Assembly: GCF_000004075.3 (NCBI RefSeq) | Contig: NC_026656.2 | Location: forward strand, 10,230,001 to 10,294,000 | DNA: 64,000 nucleotides | Origin: Cucumis sativus | Taxonomy: Eukaryota > Streptophyta > Magnoliopsida > Cucurbitales > Cucurbitaceae | Direction of reading: 5' to 3' | Shown: one piece after another, positions 44,033 to 58,535 of the stretch | Numbering within the stretch: the first letter of the stretch is position 1 | Layout: each line of letters begins with the position of its first letter | Program-made: the position numbers and the translations under genes | Notes under the pieces: model-generated | The model's database searches: none | What the model saw: the letters and a program-made list of their open reading frames with translations, nothing else | What the model was told of the DNA's origin: nothing

Positions 44033-44572
44033 TGAATGAATGGAATTCCCATAGCGAAAGCGTGTGAACGCAGTGCAAAAGAAATTCAACTTGAAACACA
44101 GAGAAAACATCTAAACATGCTCCTATGAAGGATAAGAAGAAAAGAAAACCAACCTTTGCAGAACCTCCCAAGAAGTCTCGAACCTCCCAAGGAACACTAC
44201 GAGCAGAACACCATAGAATATAATCTTCCTTGTTATCCTCAAGATAAAAAGAAAAACACAGAGAGTTTGTGGGGCTTCTGTGTTTTGTTTAAAAGGAAAA
44301 AATATTTGCAGAGAGAGTTAGTGAAATTGTATATCACCTCCCTTCTATATCTTAACCAAAAGATGTGAAGAGAGATGGAGAGGGAAGTTATCAAAATAAT
44401 TTCCTCCCTTTCCCATTACGTAGAATAACTCTCTTATAATATAAATTTAAATTATAATATAATATAATATAATATTTTTAAAATTATATAGTATTATAAT
44501 AATATAATATAATATAATATCTCCCTTAGAATAACTCCCTCTCCCACAAGATTTAGAGCATCAATCCCAACA
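44033..44572 (-). mobile_element. Nested solo LTR, 540 bp, reverse orientation, target duplication AAAGG
   Basis: In the minus orientation it begins TGTTGGGATTGATGCTC and ends GGAATTCCATTCA, so it has TG...CA ends. It is flanked by perfect AAAGG duplications (44028-44032, 44573-44577). The copia frame resumes at once on the far side (GYPGKDIM after LVRYLKG), which fixes the insertion. An (AATAT)n-type microsatellite (about 44440-44520) lies within. No internal domain is seen, so it is a solo LTR or a very small LTR element. Confidence 0.85.
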
Positions 44573-45100
44573 AAAGGATATCCTGGAAAAGACATCATGT
44601 TACCATAAGTGAAAGTCTTCTCTATTAGCGCTTTTGCTGATGTAGATTGGGGTTCCTGCCCAGATACAAGACACTTAGTAACCAGTTTATGTGTCTTTAT
44701 TGGAAATTCTCTTGTTTCATAGAAGTCTAAAAAGTAATAGACTATCGCAAGATCATCTACGGAAGCTAAATATCGAGCCTTAGCTGTCACTATTGTGAAG
44801 TTATATGGCTTCGAAGACTTCTTAATGAGCTACAGATTAAAATTACATATCCAACTCTCATGTTTTGTGATAATCAAGCTGCCATCTACATTGCAAATAA
44901 TCTCATGTTTCATGAGCGAACCAAACACATCGAGTTGGACTGCCATTTTGTTCGGGATAGAATAGTGGATGGTTCTATAAAGCTCCTGCCAGTATGGTCT
45001 TCTAATCAGCTTGCAGATATTTTTACCAAGCCTCTTCAAGCAAATATTCTTTTTTCATTAATAAACAAGATGAGTGTACAAGATATTTTTGTTCCATCTT

Positions 45101-45108
45101 GAGGGGAG
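45101..45108 (+). promoter_or_regulatory. Polypurine tract of the copia element
   Basis: GAGGGGAG immediately precedes the 3' LTR and is a typical plus-strand primer site for copia reverse transcription. Confidence 0.85.
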
Positions 45109-45255
45109 TATTAAACAGCGACAATTTGTTAATTAGTTTGTTAGCGGTTAACTTCTCTTGTAACTAATTATTCTTTCTCATGTGTGTATAAATACCTTTT
45201 TACACTTCGTTAATAAAGATGAGAAAGTCATTTATATTTAGTGGCCTTTCTAATA
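45109..45255 (+). repeat. 3' LTR of the copia element (147 bp)
   Basis: Begins TATTAAACAG and ends CTTTCTAATA, matching the 5' LTR at both ends. By eye the two LTRs differ at roughly 15-20 sites, mostly in the middle (TATCGTG versus TCTCATGTG; ACGTGGCAG versus ACCTTTTTAC). That indicates an old insertion. Confidence 0.9.
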
Positions 45256-47726
45256 GTCATGAATGGTAACACAATATCTAATTTATAGTTTTTTTATTCT
45301 ACTAAATGTTTTTATGATTTACTTCAAGATTTCAATTTGAAAAAAAAAAAAAAATAGAAGAATGGAGGAGTTGGAGAATGGATGTGAGAGATTTGAGTTT
45401 TGGAGAAAAAAAAAAAGAATCAAACTAGGTTTTGATTTTATTTGATAAATGTTTCGATTAGGATTTTGTGTTGGCATACAAAATTTATAAAATAAATTAA
45501 CAAGATTTCTTGGTAATTTATTGATTTAAGTAATATATTGAATCTGGAGCAGTCATATGTTAAAAAGTTAACCAGATCATTAGGATACAGAGCAAAGTAA
45601 GTTTTCCAAAAAAAGATGAAGACTAATAAGACGTTTTTAAAAATTTATAAATTAAAATAGAACAAGATACAAAGTTTAGGAATCAAAATAAAATTTAAAC
45701 ATGACAAACCCTTTGAACATATTTACAAAGATTAGCAAAATTTTATATTATGTCAATAATAAATATCGATAGATTTCTATCAATATTGATAAAAATTGAT
45801 AAGTCTATCGACATTTATCTTCGATAGAATATGAAATTTGAGTGTATTTTGTAAATATTCGTTATTCGTTTGGCTAAATTACTCAATGTTTTAAAATAAA
45901 AGCTTACAGCATCAAACAATGTTTAATTAGGGTAGAAACGTGTTTGTTGTGAGATTGGTGTATGCGGATTAATTCAAAGCGACGAACTCACAAAATTGAT
46001 TAATGAATTATTTTATTTGCTTTCAAATTATTAATTTGAATTCAAATGGGCCATTCTTAGTGCATCCTATGCCTTAGCTTGAGGAATACTCAAACCACTA
46101 TACTTTTTAAAACAATATTTTGAGTTTTGTAAAATAATAATAATAATAATAATTGAAATTTGTCTTAAAAAATATTTTAAAATTTGACTTTTTTTCTTCA
46201 TATATTTTTAAATTCAAAAGTTGAGACTTTTGATTTTGTTTCATTTGTCTAAATTTTCCCATTGAGAATGGGAGGTGGAAAAAAATTCAAATGATTAAAT
46301 GTAGTGTATGAATATTTTTGAAATAGTTGTTATCTATTCTTGGTAATTTTGTCTTCTTTATAATGAATGAAAATACACTATTTATTTATTTTTGAATATC
46401 CATGGAAGATGTATTATAATGGGAGGTGGTTCTGTTTTGCATCTTTAATCTTTGGGTAAATTGAAAATTTTGGATAAAAGGTTTGTTTGAATTAATCTAA
46501 GCAAAAAAATATTTTTTAAGAAATTTATTTTTGTTTAAACTAATTTTTTTAAAAAAATTATTTTGAGTAGCTTTCAAAAACTTTAATTTTTAAATTAAAC
46601 ATTTAAAAATGTAATCCAAAAACATACATAGTTTCATCTCCAACATTTTATTTGTTAGCTAAAAGAAAAAAATAGGATCATGAATGACTTAAAACTGAAA
46701 TTTAATTTTAAATAAAATCAAAATATTTACCAATACAATAAAATTTAGGGTGATATTAAAAGGCTGTTAATAGATTGATATTTTACAATATTGGTAAATT
46801 TTTGGAATGATTTTGTTATTTTAAACAATAAGTACGATCATACATGAATTTAAAAGTCGAGAAAAAGAAGAAAAAAATAGAGTCTGGGAAGAAATTAGAA
46901 TTGAAAAAGGCACATCTTAAAATTAATAATAAAAATACATAGTTTTTCAATGTATCTTTATCTCTTATATGTAACGCTACATAATTAAATAGTTGTTGCT
47001 CGACTTTTTAAATAAACACGCGGTTTATATATAAGTACATTTCTTTTAAGAATTTTGTTACATTAGATGTTGAATTTTTTCTTTCATTTTCCTTTTTGTT
47101 TTTAGTCTAAATTGTGATTGATGTCCATTTATATTATAAAATTCATGTTTATAATTATTTTAAAATTTATTATTATTGTATAATTTTGCATGACTTTCCG
47201 AGAAGAACATAAAGACGACGACGTTTAGAGTTAAACGCGTCCACAATGTGAGACACCGAACATAGCGTTACATTAAATTACATCTTTAAATGCAAAATTA
47301 AACGGAAGAAAAGGATTGATAAGATATTTCCTAGGAAATTCGAAGGTAGCCTCTATATTCTCTGAAATTACACAACTCCCCCATTTCTATTTCTACCCAC
47401 CCCCTACAATTTATTTATTTATTTTCCAAAACCTACTCTCTCAACTCTCAAGTTCTCAACTGTCAACTCTTCCGTGGATTCATAATTACGCCCTTCAATT
47501 TCTTATAAACCCAAAAAGCGGAACACCTTTTCTTTGTTTATTTATAGTTCAACCCCCCCGCTCCCTTTTCTTTTGCTTCATCAATATTTTGGTTTTATTT
47601 TTAGAACGATCATTTTTGCCACATTCTAAAATCGCTCAATATTCTACCTCAGAGATTGCAAAACTTCTCATTTCTTTCAATTCTTTGTTCTTCTCTTAGT
47701 TTTCTTTTTTTGTGTCTGGATCTTGT
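45256..47726. other. Intergenic DNA and promoter side of the XBAT35-like gene
   Basis: AT-rich; contains an (AAT)n microsatellite near 46126-46150. GC rises after about 47350, where the 5' leader of the next gene probably begins (CTCTCAACTCTC repeats near 47430-47465). No other gene is supported. Confidence 0.5.
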
Positions 47727-50700
47727 ATGGGGCAGCAACCATCCAAAGATGAGCTTGTGTATCAACGGGCTAGCAACGGCGATGTTGAAGGGATTAAAGC
47801 CCTTGCAGCAGAAGGAGCCGGCCTTGAGGTGATTGGAATTCGAAATTCTTTTCTTTATTTTACTAGTTTCCTCATTGATGATCTTGTTTTCGTGAATCTG
47901 TTGTTGGTTATTTGCTTCAGTGGGTTGATAGGGAAGGGAAGACTCCATTGATTGTTTCCTGTACGAAACCAGAGCCTTATAACGTGGCCAAAACGTTACT
48001 AGAACTTGGCGCCAATGTCAATGCGTTTGCACCAGGTTTGGTTTGAACTTTTAGGGTTTCAATGAATGTGTAGATTTGGTCAATTAATTGATTTATTGGA
48101 TATGAATATTATATTTTAATGGATATCAGAATTTGTTATTTTAGATCAGTTTGTTTTTGTACTTTAGTGTTTGTTAGCGCATGTGTTTTGATTTGAATCT
48201 GGCTTTATGTTCTATTAGGCCGTAATGGTGGAACGCCGTTGCATCATGCAGCTAAAAGAGGGTTGGAAAATACTGTTAAATTACTTCTTTCTTACAGAGG
48301 TTTGTTTTCTTTATCATTTTTAATACAATAACTTGGTCTACGTCCAGTATCTGATAATTGTTTATGTTTGTTGTGATTTAACATCTATTTTTGCTATAAA
48401 GAATGCTTATTGTTGTTCAAATTACCAGCAAATACTTCGATAATTAATGATGCTTGCCAAACTGCATTGGAAGTTGCCAGAGCAGCAGGGCACAAGAATG
48501 TTGTTCGTGCCATTGAGGTTAGAGAATATGCTTATATACTATCAATGCTCCCTGCATTTAGGCTCAAATATTAATTTGTTTCAACATGTAAATTCTTAAT
48601 ATCAATTGGAGAGAAAAATGACATTAGATGGGTGAAATTTTCTATTCTAGTACATGTTAAATTATCATTAGGCTTGGAGGCTTAAATAAACTTATTGGTT
48701 TATGTACATTTTAACACATAAATGTCATCTTAATATATCGGGTTGAGCATAACTTAATTGATTTACAAATTTGCCCTTGACCAAGAGGTCAGAGGTTCGG
48801 AGCTTGTCACCTACCATGTCGTTGAATTCAAAAGAAAAATGAAAATACTTCTTCATTGTGTTGAAGCAGTCTCTAAACTATACAACTGGCAACTTCATTT
48901 CGATACTATTTCTGTTCTCAAAAGGATGTCTTTTATGATGTTTTGTAGAATCATATTAGTCTCTTCTCTGGTTGGATGCGGGAATTTTATGGGCCGGAGT
49001 TTCTTGAAGTACTAGCTCCTCATTTCCTTTCACGGAAAGTGTGAGTATCTTTTCAATGTGATTATGGTCATGTTTATCTTTTCCCCCCTCTTTCAAATAA
49101 TATTGATACCCTGCATTATATGCTAGTCGTTAAAGGCACCAGCTAATCTCTTCCACTATCTTTTGATATTTGTCCTGTTTTTCTGTAAAGCCATGGATTG
49201 TTTTATCAGTACTTTGTATATGATATTGCTTGTACATTAACCATGAAAATTTCTGCAGCTGGATAGTTGTTTTACCTTGTGGTTCTCGAAATCCTATGAA
49301 GCCTACCAAGTTGGAGCTTGCCGTATATGCTAGCTTACAGGTACTGGTTATAATATGTCAGTCTTCCATTTCCTTCCTTTGACTGTATTGTGATAGTTGT
49401 GATCCAAGTTATATTTCATTATCCCGTCTCTAGAAAATGAATATATGATTTCTGTGAAGATCATACACCCCCACCCTCAACCCCACCACAGAAATAAAGG
49501 GAAAAAAAATAGAGAGAGGGAGAGGAGTAGCTTATGTGCGATCTTTATAACTTATATGACTTATATGCATTTTTTCTATTTTATGCCTTTAAAGGATTCA
49601 TGAACTTCTAGTTATGTCTAATCATTGCGAAAGGTTTCACCAGTCTCTGCTTTCCTGCAAAAATGCTTTATTTTATGTACTCGTTTTGCTTTTGATGGTT
49701 GAATCAAATTGATAATTATTTAATAACTGAATCAACTATGGCATATATAGGGGCGTAAAGGAATTTCTTTCTTGGACTGTATAGGTCAGCCTCAATTTGT
49801 TTTGAAAATGTGAATGCAACATATTCTTTGTTGAGATTTGGAATAAAATAAAAAATGTTGGTTCCTGGGGATTGTTCTGCAAATCTGTCATCTGCTAAAC
49901 AAACAAATTTGATAGCTTCTTTGGCATCCTGCTCTAACACAATAGCTTCCTTAGCATCATGCTCTGACCAATGTATTTTATTGTGAATGAGATACTGCTG
50001 TTTTATCTATACATTGTACTAGTTATACTGGGGGATTTGTTTATCTTCTAAAATATTAATGGGGATTCGTTTCTCTTTCTAAAAAGTATTAGGGGATTCT
50101 ATATATCTTGCTCATGTGTAGACTTTTTTATTGAATGGACAGGATGCCCAGCCTCGTCTAGTTATTCCATTGTGGAAATCATATTTAGAGGAACATAGGT
50201 TACAGGAATCTGATCCGTCTGTTGTCATTGTCGACAACACTCCAAGTAATTTCTAATTACTAGAAAACACCATTTCACAGTTGTTGACTTCTTCCATTTT
50301 ATTTATTGACCTTGGCTTCTTGCTCTCAGACCTAACCCCAAGAGGAGGGAGGAGGCGAAGACGGAGTTGCCACACCTCCTGGGAAGCCAGATGTCGATTT
50401 CGAAAATCAAAGAGTACGTATGAAGATAAATGCTCATACACTTCTATTTAAAAGTAAATCATTCACACTCCATGTTTGAAAATTCTATAAAAACATAAAT
50501 TATAATTTTGCGAGTTTGATGTTTCAAATATCAAATGTTTTATATGCCCACTGTTTTTCATCCTACAAATTATTCAGCAGGTGGAATCAATTTTGTTGCT
50601 ATTATAGTTGAGATGTAGTAAGTAATTTTGTTTAATTTCTGTGGTTTCTGCAGCTGGACGCCTTAGACTCGCACCTGCTAATGAGCACGACAGACAACAA

Positions 50701-51801
50701 CTTCAATGGTTTTGTGATGCTTGCAAAGGGATTCCTCAGCCAAAGGTACCGTGCCTTTTCTTTCTTATTTCTTGAAAGTGACAGAAACATATTTATTAAC
50801 ACATATTGTTCTCAGGCTATCAGTTTTGGAATATCTATATTGTTGTGGTTTAAACTTTCAAGCTAATCTTGAGAAAACTTAACTGGAGGCAAACTTTAAC
50901 AAATCCATTATCCAAAGGGTTTTTTTTTTTTTATATATTATAATCGAGTATTTTCTTAAATCGAGAATAGTTTTCTAACATCATTTCAATGAGGTCTCGG
51001 TATTTCATGCTGTAGTCTTTGACGATACATGCTTATCCGTGGAGGGAAAAACTGCATTTCTTACGTTTTCCTGTCTTCGAAGTATTTTTTTGGCTATGCC
51101 TGCATTCCCATTAAAGATAAATGAATGTTGCTTTTGTGGGGCTGATGATAATATCAAGTGCTGTTTTGAAATTTCAGGTGCAATCTACAGCTTCGCATGA
51201 TTACAAGAGCCCAATCAACATTGCGACGATATCTCCCGGTGCTGAAGATCCGGAGCTCATGATGGCCATAAATGCCTCTATTCAGTCAGCTATGCAGGAA
51301 AGAGGACAGCTTCATCATAATCCTCATTCATCGAGTTCTGAAGCAGGTGCCTCCAGTAGCGGCGCATTACCTCAACCTGCTCCTCCTAAAACAAGTTCTA
51401 GCAAATGGACAGTGCACGAAGCAAGCCACGATGCTTGTGCAGAAACACCAAATGATCCTGTCCCTGTCATCCAGATCATGCATCCTCCAAATGCAGTTCC
51501 CACAGCTCCACCTGTGGTAGCCAATACTTTTGAGGCTAGCACAGGCACAGTTGACTACCCGTTGGTTGATTCTGACTCTGCAAACGTCATACCATCTTCA
51601 TCAGTTGGGAATGAAGGGAAACAAAGTAACGGCAACTCGACGTGTGTCATATGTTTGGATTCTCCAGTAGAAGGAGCCTGTGTTCCCTGCGGCCATATGG
51701 CTGGATGTATGTCTTGTCTAAATGAGATCAAAACCAAGAATTGGGGATGCCCAGTTTGTCGCACCAAGATCAATCAAGTCATAAAGTTGTATGTGGTATG
51801 A
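47727..51801 (+). CDS. Ankyrin-repeat RING-type E3 ubiquitin ligase, XBAT34/XBAT35-like
   Basis: E3 ligase that would pass ubiquitin from an E2 to substrates bound through its ankyrin repeats. Exons: 47727-47828, 47921-48035, 48219-48299, 48429-48517, 48949-49040, 49259-49340, 50143-50245, 50330-50413, 50654-50745, 51178-51801. They total 1464 nt (487 aa) with consistent phases. The N-terminus MGQQPSK suggests N-myristoylation at Gly2. Ankyrin repeats fill about 1-130 (GKTPLI, GGTPLHHAAKRG, QTALEVARAAG). A conserved central block follows (SLFSGWMREFYGPEFLEVLAP, in two parts). An arginine-rich segment, PRGGRRRRR, comes from exon 8. The C-terminal C3HC4 RING uses C436, C439, C451, H453, C457, C460, C471 and C474. 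The match to Arabidopsis XBAT35, as I recall it, runs end to end. Confidence 0.93.
48745..48835 (+). repeat. SINE-like fragment in intron 4 of the XBAT35-like gene
   Basis: AGCATAACTTAATTGATTT resembles a Pol III A-box region, and GAGGTCAGAGGTTCGGAGC resembles a B-box. The same layout is seen at 20.8 kb. It lies wholly within the intron between 48517 and 48949, so it would not alter the protein. Confidence 0.5.
50330..50413 (+). other. Symmetric arginine-rich cassette exon (exon 8)
   Basis: The exon is 84 nt (28 codons) with phase 1 at both borders, so leaving it out keeps the downstream frame. It encodes LTPRGGRRRRRSCHT and then RCRFRKSK, a strong basic nuclear-localisation-like stretch. 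In Arabidopsis XBAT35 a corresponding exon is known to be skipped, giving two isoforms with different localisation. That the same happens here is an inference. The donor GTACGT and acceptor CTCTCAG are good. Confidence 0.75.
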
Positions 51802-53929
51802 TGAGCCTACAAATCAATTAGCACAATCAGATGAAGTATCGTTGAACTTGGTCCAATATAGTTTGCGTTACATATCTTTACCTATGATACTTACATCATA
51901 TAAACTTTTGAAGTCACAGATGTAAATTATTTGGATGGAAAGAAGCAGATTGTTTTACAGTTACAACTTCTGCTAAGAAAAAGAAAAAAACGGTAGTAAA
52001 ATGAGTATTATACTCATAAATTAGGCTCTAGGCGTATGTGTGTATAAATATATTTTGTGTATGAATTTGTTTATTTCAGATTACGAGTTTGTTCATTCGT
52101 TGTTTACATCTAGTTTTTAAAGGTGTGCTTTAATATGGTGAAGATGTTATGTTTAAACTTGTGTAGCATCATTTTTTCTCAAATAAGTGAGGAAAGTTTT
52201 ATTTTTGAGGACATGTGGGTGGAAATTGAAATGGAATCAGTACCATCAAGTAGAAGGTCCTAAATTTAAATTCTGGTAACATCATTTTAGGGAAATGTTT
52301 TTCTCTGAACATGTGAGATGAAAAAGTTGACTAATTATCATTAAAGAAGGAATGCTTCTTGTCTTCCTGGACAAAGAGTGAAAAGGAATTGTGAAGTGTT
52401 TGATATAATAAAATTTATTAAACTGGTCAACCATTAGAGGTGAATAAGGACTTCTACAGATTTAAAAACTTTGTATTATTTGTGCAAATAAAATAGGTTG
52501 TATATGGTAAAGTTTAACAAAAGAAAAAAAAGAACAGTAACGTTGGAAGGCATTGCAACATCTGTTTTCCTGGCACATAGACACATTAGTAAACCCTCAG
52601 CCACAAAATTTTCTTTTCTCTTTTTGAAAAATAAAAATACATAAAGTGACGTTTGACAATTTCGTGATTCGTGATAATCCTGTGCCCAATTGGTCCTCAA
52701 TACGACATCTAACTTAGTGACCCCACCGATACGACGTGTAGTTTCTTACCCCTCCTCTACACACTTCGCCCTTCACTGTTCCTTTCTCGTTGCCTCATCT
52801 GGAACGGAATATGCTTCACACCTGTCTTTATTATTTGAATATAGAAAAGCAAAACAATCACAATATGAATATGATATGCATTTATTTATTATTATTATTA
52901 TTATTGACTTAGGAATTTAAGTAACATATATATATATATTGGAAAAATATTATTTCGAGGGGAGCTATTTCAACCTCGAACTTCTTTGTTTTTCGTATAT
53001 ATAAATAGTAGTTGGACTTGTTATCTGTACTATCTAATTTAATATATAAAGCATTTTCAAAGATTAAATAATAAGGACTTACGAAAGAAGAAACATTTAA
53101 AACTCAAGCTTTGTCATTTATGTCTAATAGTCTATTTTTTATTTCGCCTCTCAACTTTCATAACTCAAAGTTAATTAAAATTTAAATTTCAACAAAAAAG
53201 TCTACTAAATCATTAAAAATTGATTAATATGTTTCTATTAGATATAAAGTTCAATTTATAACTAATATATCAATTGGTGCATCTATTTATTGGAGGTAAA
53301 ATATAAAAGTTCATAAACATGTCAAATATGCTGTAAGTTTATTAACCCTTTTGAAGAATTAGTTAGGTAAATACGGTTTTAGTTCATCTATTATGATTTG
53401 TTAAGTTTTAGACCTACTGCATTTAAATGTTAAAATATAATTATTGATATTTTTAAATTTAGTAATTATTAGACTTTCTACCAAATTCTTTTAAGATATG
53501 AGTCCTTAGATCATTACTATTGATCTTGTCATAATGGGTAAATATTTTACTTATTTTATCATTTTCTTACTATTTCCCTATATACTATCAAATTAAACAA
53601 ATAACAAAGTACAATAAAAAAAATCAAAATGATATTCTTTTTCAATTAAATAGAAAGAAAAAACAAAATTTTATTATAGCCTAATGTTTCTAAGAGACCG
53701 TTTTCTCTAAAGCCGTTAACTAACGTTCGTGAAGTCCACCTCCGTCGCAGTGACGGCGTCGTTTGATTGGTGACCAGAAAAATCCGCCCCTTAGGTTTCA
53801 GTGTGTCCGTTGTTTCTTCACGCTATTAAATATCGCTTCATCTCCCTCAATCTTCTCTCCACTTTTCTATTGACTCTCTTTCATATTTTCTCTTCCGATT
53901 CTTCATCTTTCTCTTGATCTTCCTCAGCC
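51802..53929. other. 3' UTR of the XBAT35-like gene, intergenic DNA and MDH promoter
   Basis: The first few hundred bases are probably 3' UTR. The middle is AT-rich with an (ATT)n run near 52885-52905 and an AT run near 52928. About 53690-53929 is GC-richer and CT-rich close to the ATG at 53930, consistent with promoter and leader of the malate dehydrogenase gene. I see no clear TATA box. Confidence 0.5.
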
Positions 53930-56523
<2,594 letters not shown>

Positions 56524-57952
56524 ATAGTAAAGTGCCTCTTAATTTACTTTTTGTTGAATCGAATGGCTACAGTTTTGATTGAATAATGCCATTGTTAAGA
56601 AGAGGTTATAGGAAGCAGTGAAAACAGGACAATACATCTTCTCTGCTTCCTTTGTGTTTTTATGTATTCCTATTTTGTTGAGGATTTTTCCTTTCCCTTA
56701 CGGCTTCAGCCGGCAATGAAACCATCAACTGCCTGTGTGATGAGTTTTACATGAAAAACTTTGTTGATTGGATTCTCACGTATGTTATCAACTCACCACA
56801 ATAATTTCCTCAAATTTGTTTACGCGATATGTTTGTTTATTCTCGAAAATTGTTTGTTTGCAAATTTAAAAGTTAATTTATCTTTTTTAGTAATACCTAA
56901 AATTTTAAATTGAAATAAAAACAGTATGTATTATTTGTTGGAGTTTTGTTTCTCATTGTCATTGATATGGGGAACAGTTTCTTATTGGTTTAAATTATCA
57001 ACAACAATATCAAATTATTAGTTTTACTCTAGAAAAATAGCAAAAATAATCTTAAATTGTTAGAATAACAAAACATAAAAATAATCTTAAATTGTTAGAA
57101 TAGTCAAACATAAAAATTTAAAAAATAAATAAATGAACTAATTTCTTTAGTCCCTACTCAGTCTGAAAAATATAATTGTTTATCTATAGTTACAATAACA
57201 TATTCTACATAATTTTTTTCTCCAAAAAACATAAAGATTATTTGATTTGATTTGATTTGATTTTATTCCAAAAAACTTAAATACTTCTCATTCTCACCTG
57301 ATTGATTTTATTTGCTTGTTCCCTATTTACTTCCTCTTCCTCTTTTCTCTACGAAGAAACATTCGAAAATCATGAATATAGATACGCCTTCCGCAACAAT
57401 CGCCACCGTCGTCATCATCATCGCTAGAAATCACATGCCCACTTTCTTCACTACCGCTACTAATACACCACCAACTTAATTATTCTCATTCTTCTAATTT
57501 CTCTCCATAAAAAATCCATCCTCTTCATTTTTGCTTCTTTTTAATTTTATTATTGCACGAACTTGTAAATTCATCGAAATCGAATAAAAAAATATTATAT
57601 ATTAACCCTAGATTTCATCTCTCTTTATCTCAATTTCGCTTTTTTTACTATATCATTACTCCTTATAATCATATTAAATTAGATAATAAGAAATTCTATC
57701 TCAAAACTATGTATTAATAAATATTTGATATTATGTATTATTTAATAAAATTTTCATAAATAGTTTAAAATATAAAGATTGTGAAACGGTTGAATTTATC
57801 TTTGTCATTATTTTAGATTATGATCTAAAATTTGAATCCAAATCGTTATTAAAAATATCAATTATGAATTATACAAATAAATTGTTAATTAATTGATTTC
57901 AATAGCAATAATCCAAAAATCTAGTAGAAATTATAGTCATATTTTTAGAAGA
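56524..57952. other. 3' UTR of MDH and AT-rich intergenic DNA
   Basis: About the first 250 bases are probably the MDH 3' UTR. The repeat AAAATAATCTTAAATTGTTA occurs twice in tandem near 57046-57115 (unit about 35 bp). A TTTGA run lies near 57240-57262. A GC-richer patch at 57380-57480 (CGCCACCGTCGTCATCATCA) shows no recognisable protein. Confidence 0.5.
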
Positions 57953-58535
57953 TGTTGGTGCAATCTTCCCAACATGAAAATAACATATTTAGTTAAGATT
58001 TAACAAAGTTGAACATTGTTTCCAAATTTGTATTCATGAATACGTGATTGTTCACACGAGATTTCGAAGAAACATATTTCGTGAAATTGAACTTTGTTAT
58101 ATTGATGAATATTGTGAATACAATCTCTAGTATTTACTCATTCGATGATTTCTCTCGAATACAAGTTAAAAATCTCGAATACAAGTTAAAAATTTAGAAT
58201 TTCTTGATCTTCGGTCTTTAGGATGTTGTAGTTGCCAGTCTATTTGAGCTTCAGTCTTCTGGAATTCAAGAAAAATTGGATCTTTCATGTCTTCAATCTT
58301 TAAGAAGTTGATGATCTCGAAGTTGATAAGAACTTGTACGTCTTGAGAGCTTTATAGAAGTTTGAATCTTCAATTTTTTAGAGCTTCAGTACTTCAGAGC
58401 TTCAATTCTTCATTCAACCAAAGACCTCTCAAATGAATAACAAATGTCTCTATTTATAGAGAAAATTTGTGGGCTAGGTGGGCTTGGGTCCATTTGCTTG
58501 TTGGGCTTGGGCTTGGACCAATTTGCTTGTTTGCC
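57953..58535 (-). repeat. LTR-like sequence, antisense
   Basis: The plus strand starts TGTTGGTGCAATC at 57953, so the minus strand would end ...GATTGCACCAACA, a normal LTR 3' end. On the minus strand a TCTATAAATAGAG box at about 58448-58460 sits where an LTR promoter should be. The block TCGAATACAAGTTAAAAAT is duplicated in tandem near 58155-58195. The other end is not sharply defined and no target duplication was found. Confidence 0.45.

Larger units (their letters stand above)
38909..45102 (+). pseudogene. Broken copia gag-pol polyprotein
   Basis: The frame opens at 38909 with a gag N-terminus (NPFCIHHNDNSS, then LTEENYVSWSRGM) and hits a stop at about 39251. Gag continues in other frames to 39660. 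A CCHC zinc knuckle near 39776-39870 contains a 30-bp tandem duplication (39794-39823, 39824-39853). The protease motif near 40117 reads WVVDSRAS, with Arg in place of the essential Gly of DSG. Integrase (40514-41080) keeps the Asp, Asp and Glu positions (HIDIW, VRSDN, SVVERK). Reverse transcriptase (about 43040-43700) keeps LVYVDDIII. RNase H lies at about 44620-45100. At least several stops and frameshifts plus two large insertions interrupt it, so no polyprotein can be made. Confidence 0.9.
38668..45255 (+). mobile_element. Ty1/copia LTR retrotransposon, decayed, with two nested insertions
   Basis: A copia element in the order LTR, primer site, gag, protease, integrase, reverse transcriptase, RNase H, polypurine tract, LTR. 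After removing the two insertions (41675-42864 and 44033-44572, plus one copy of each target duplication) the element would be about 4.85 kb. The flanks carry GTTAT (38663-38667) and GTCAT (45256-45260), a 4-of-5 target duplication. The two LTRs differ at many positions and the coding region is broken by stops and frameshifts, so it is an old, immobile copy. Confidence 0.93.
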
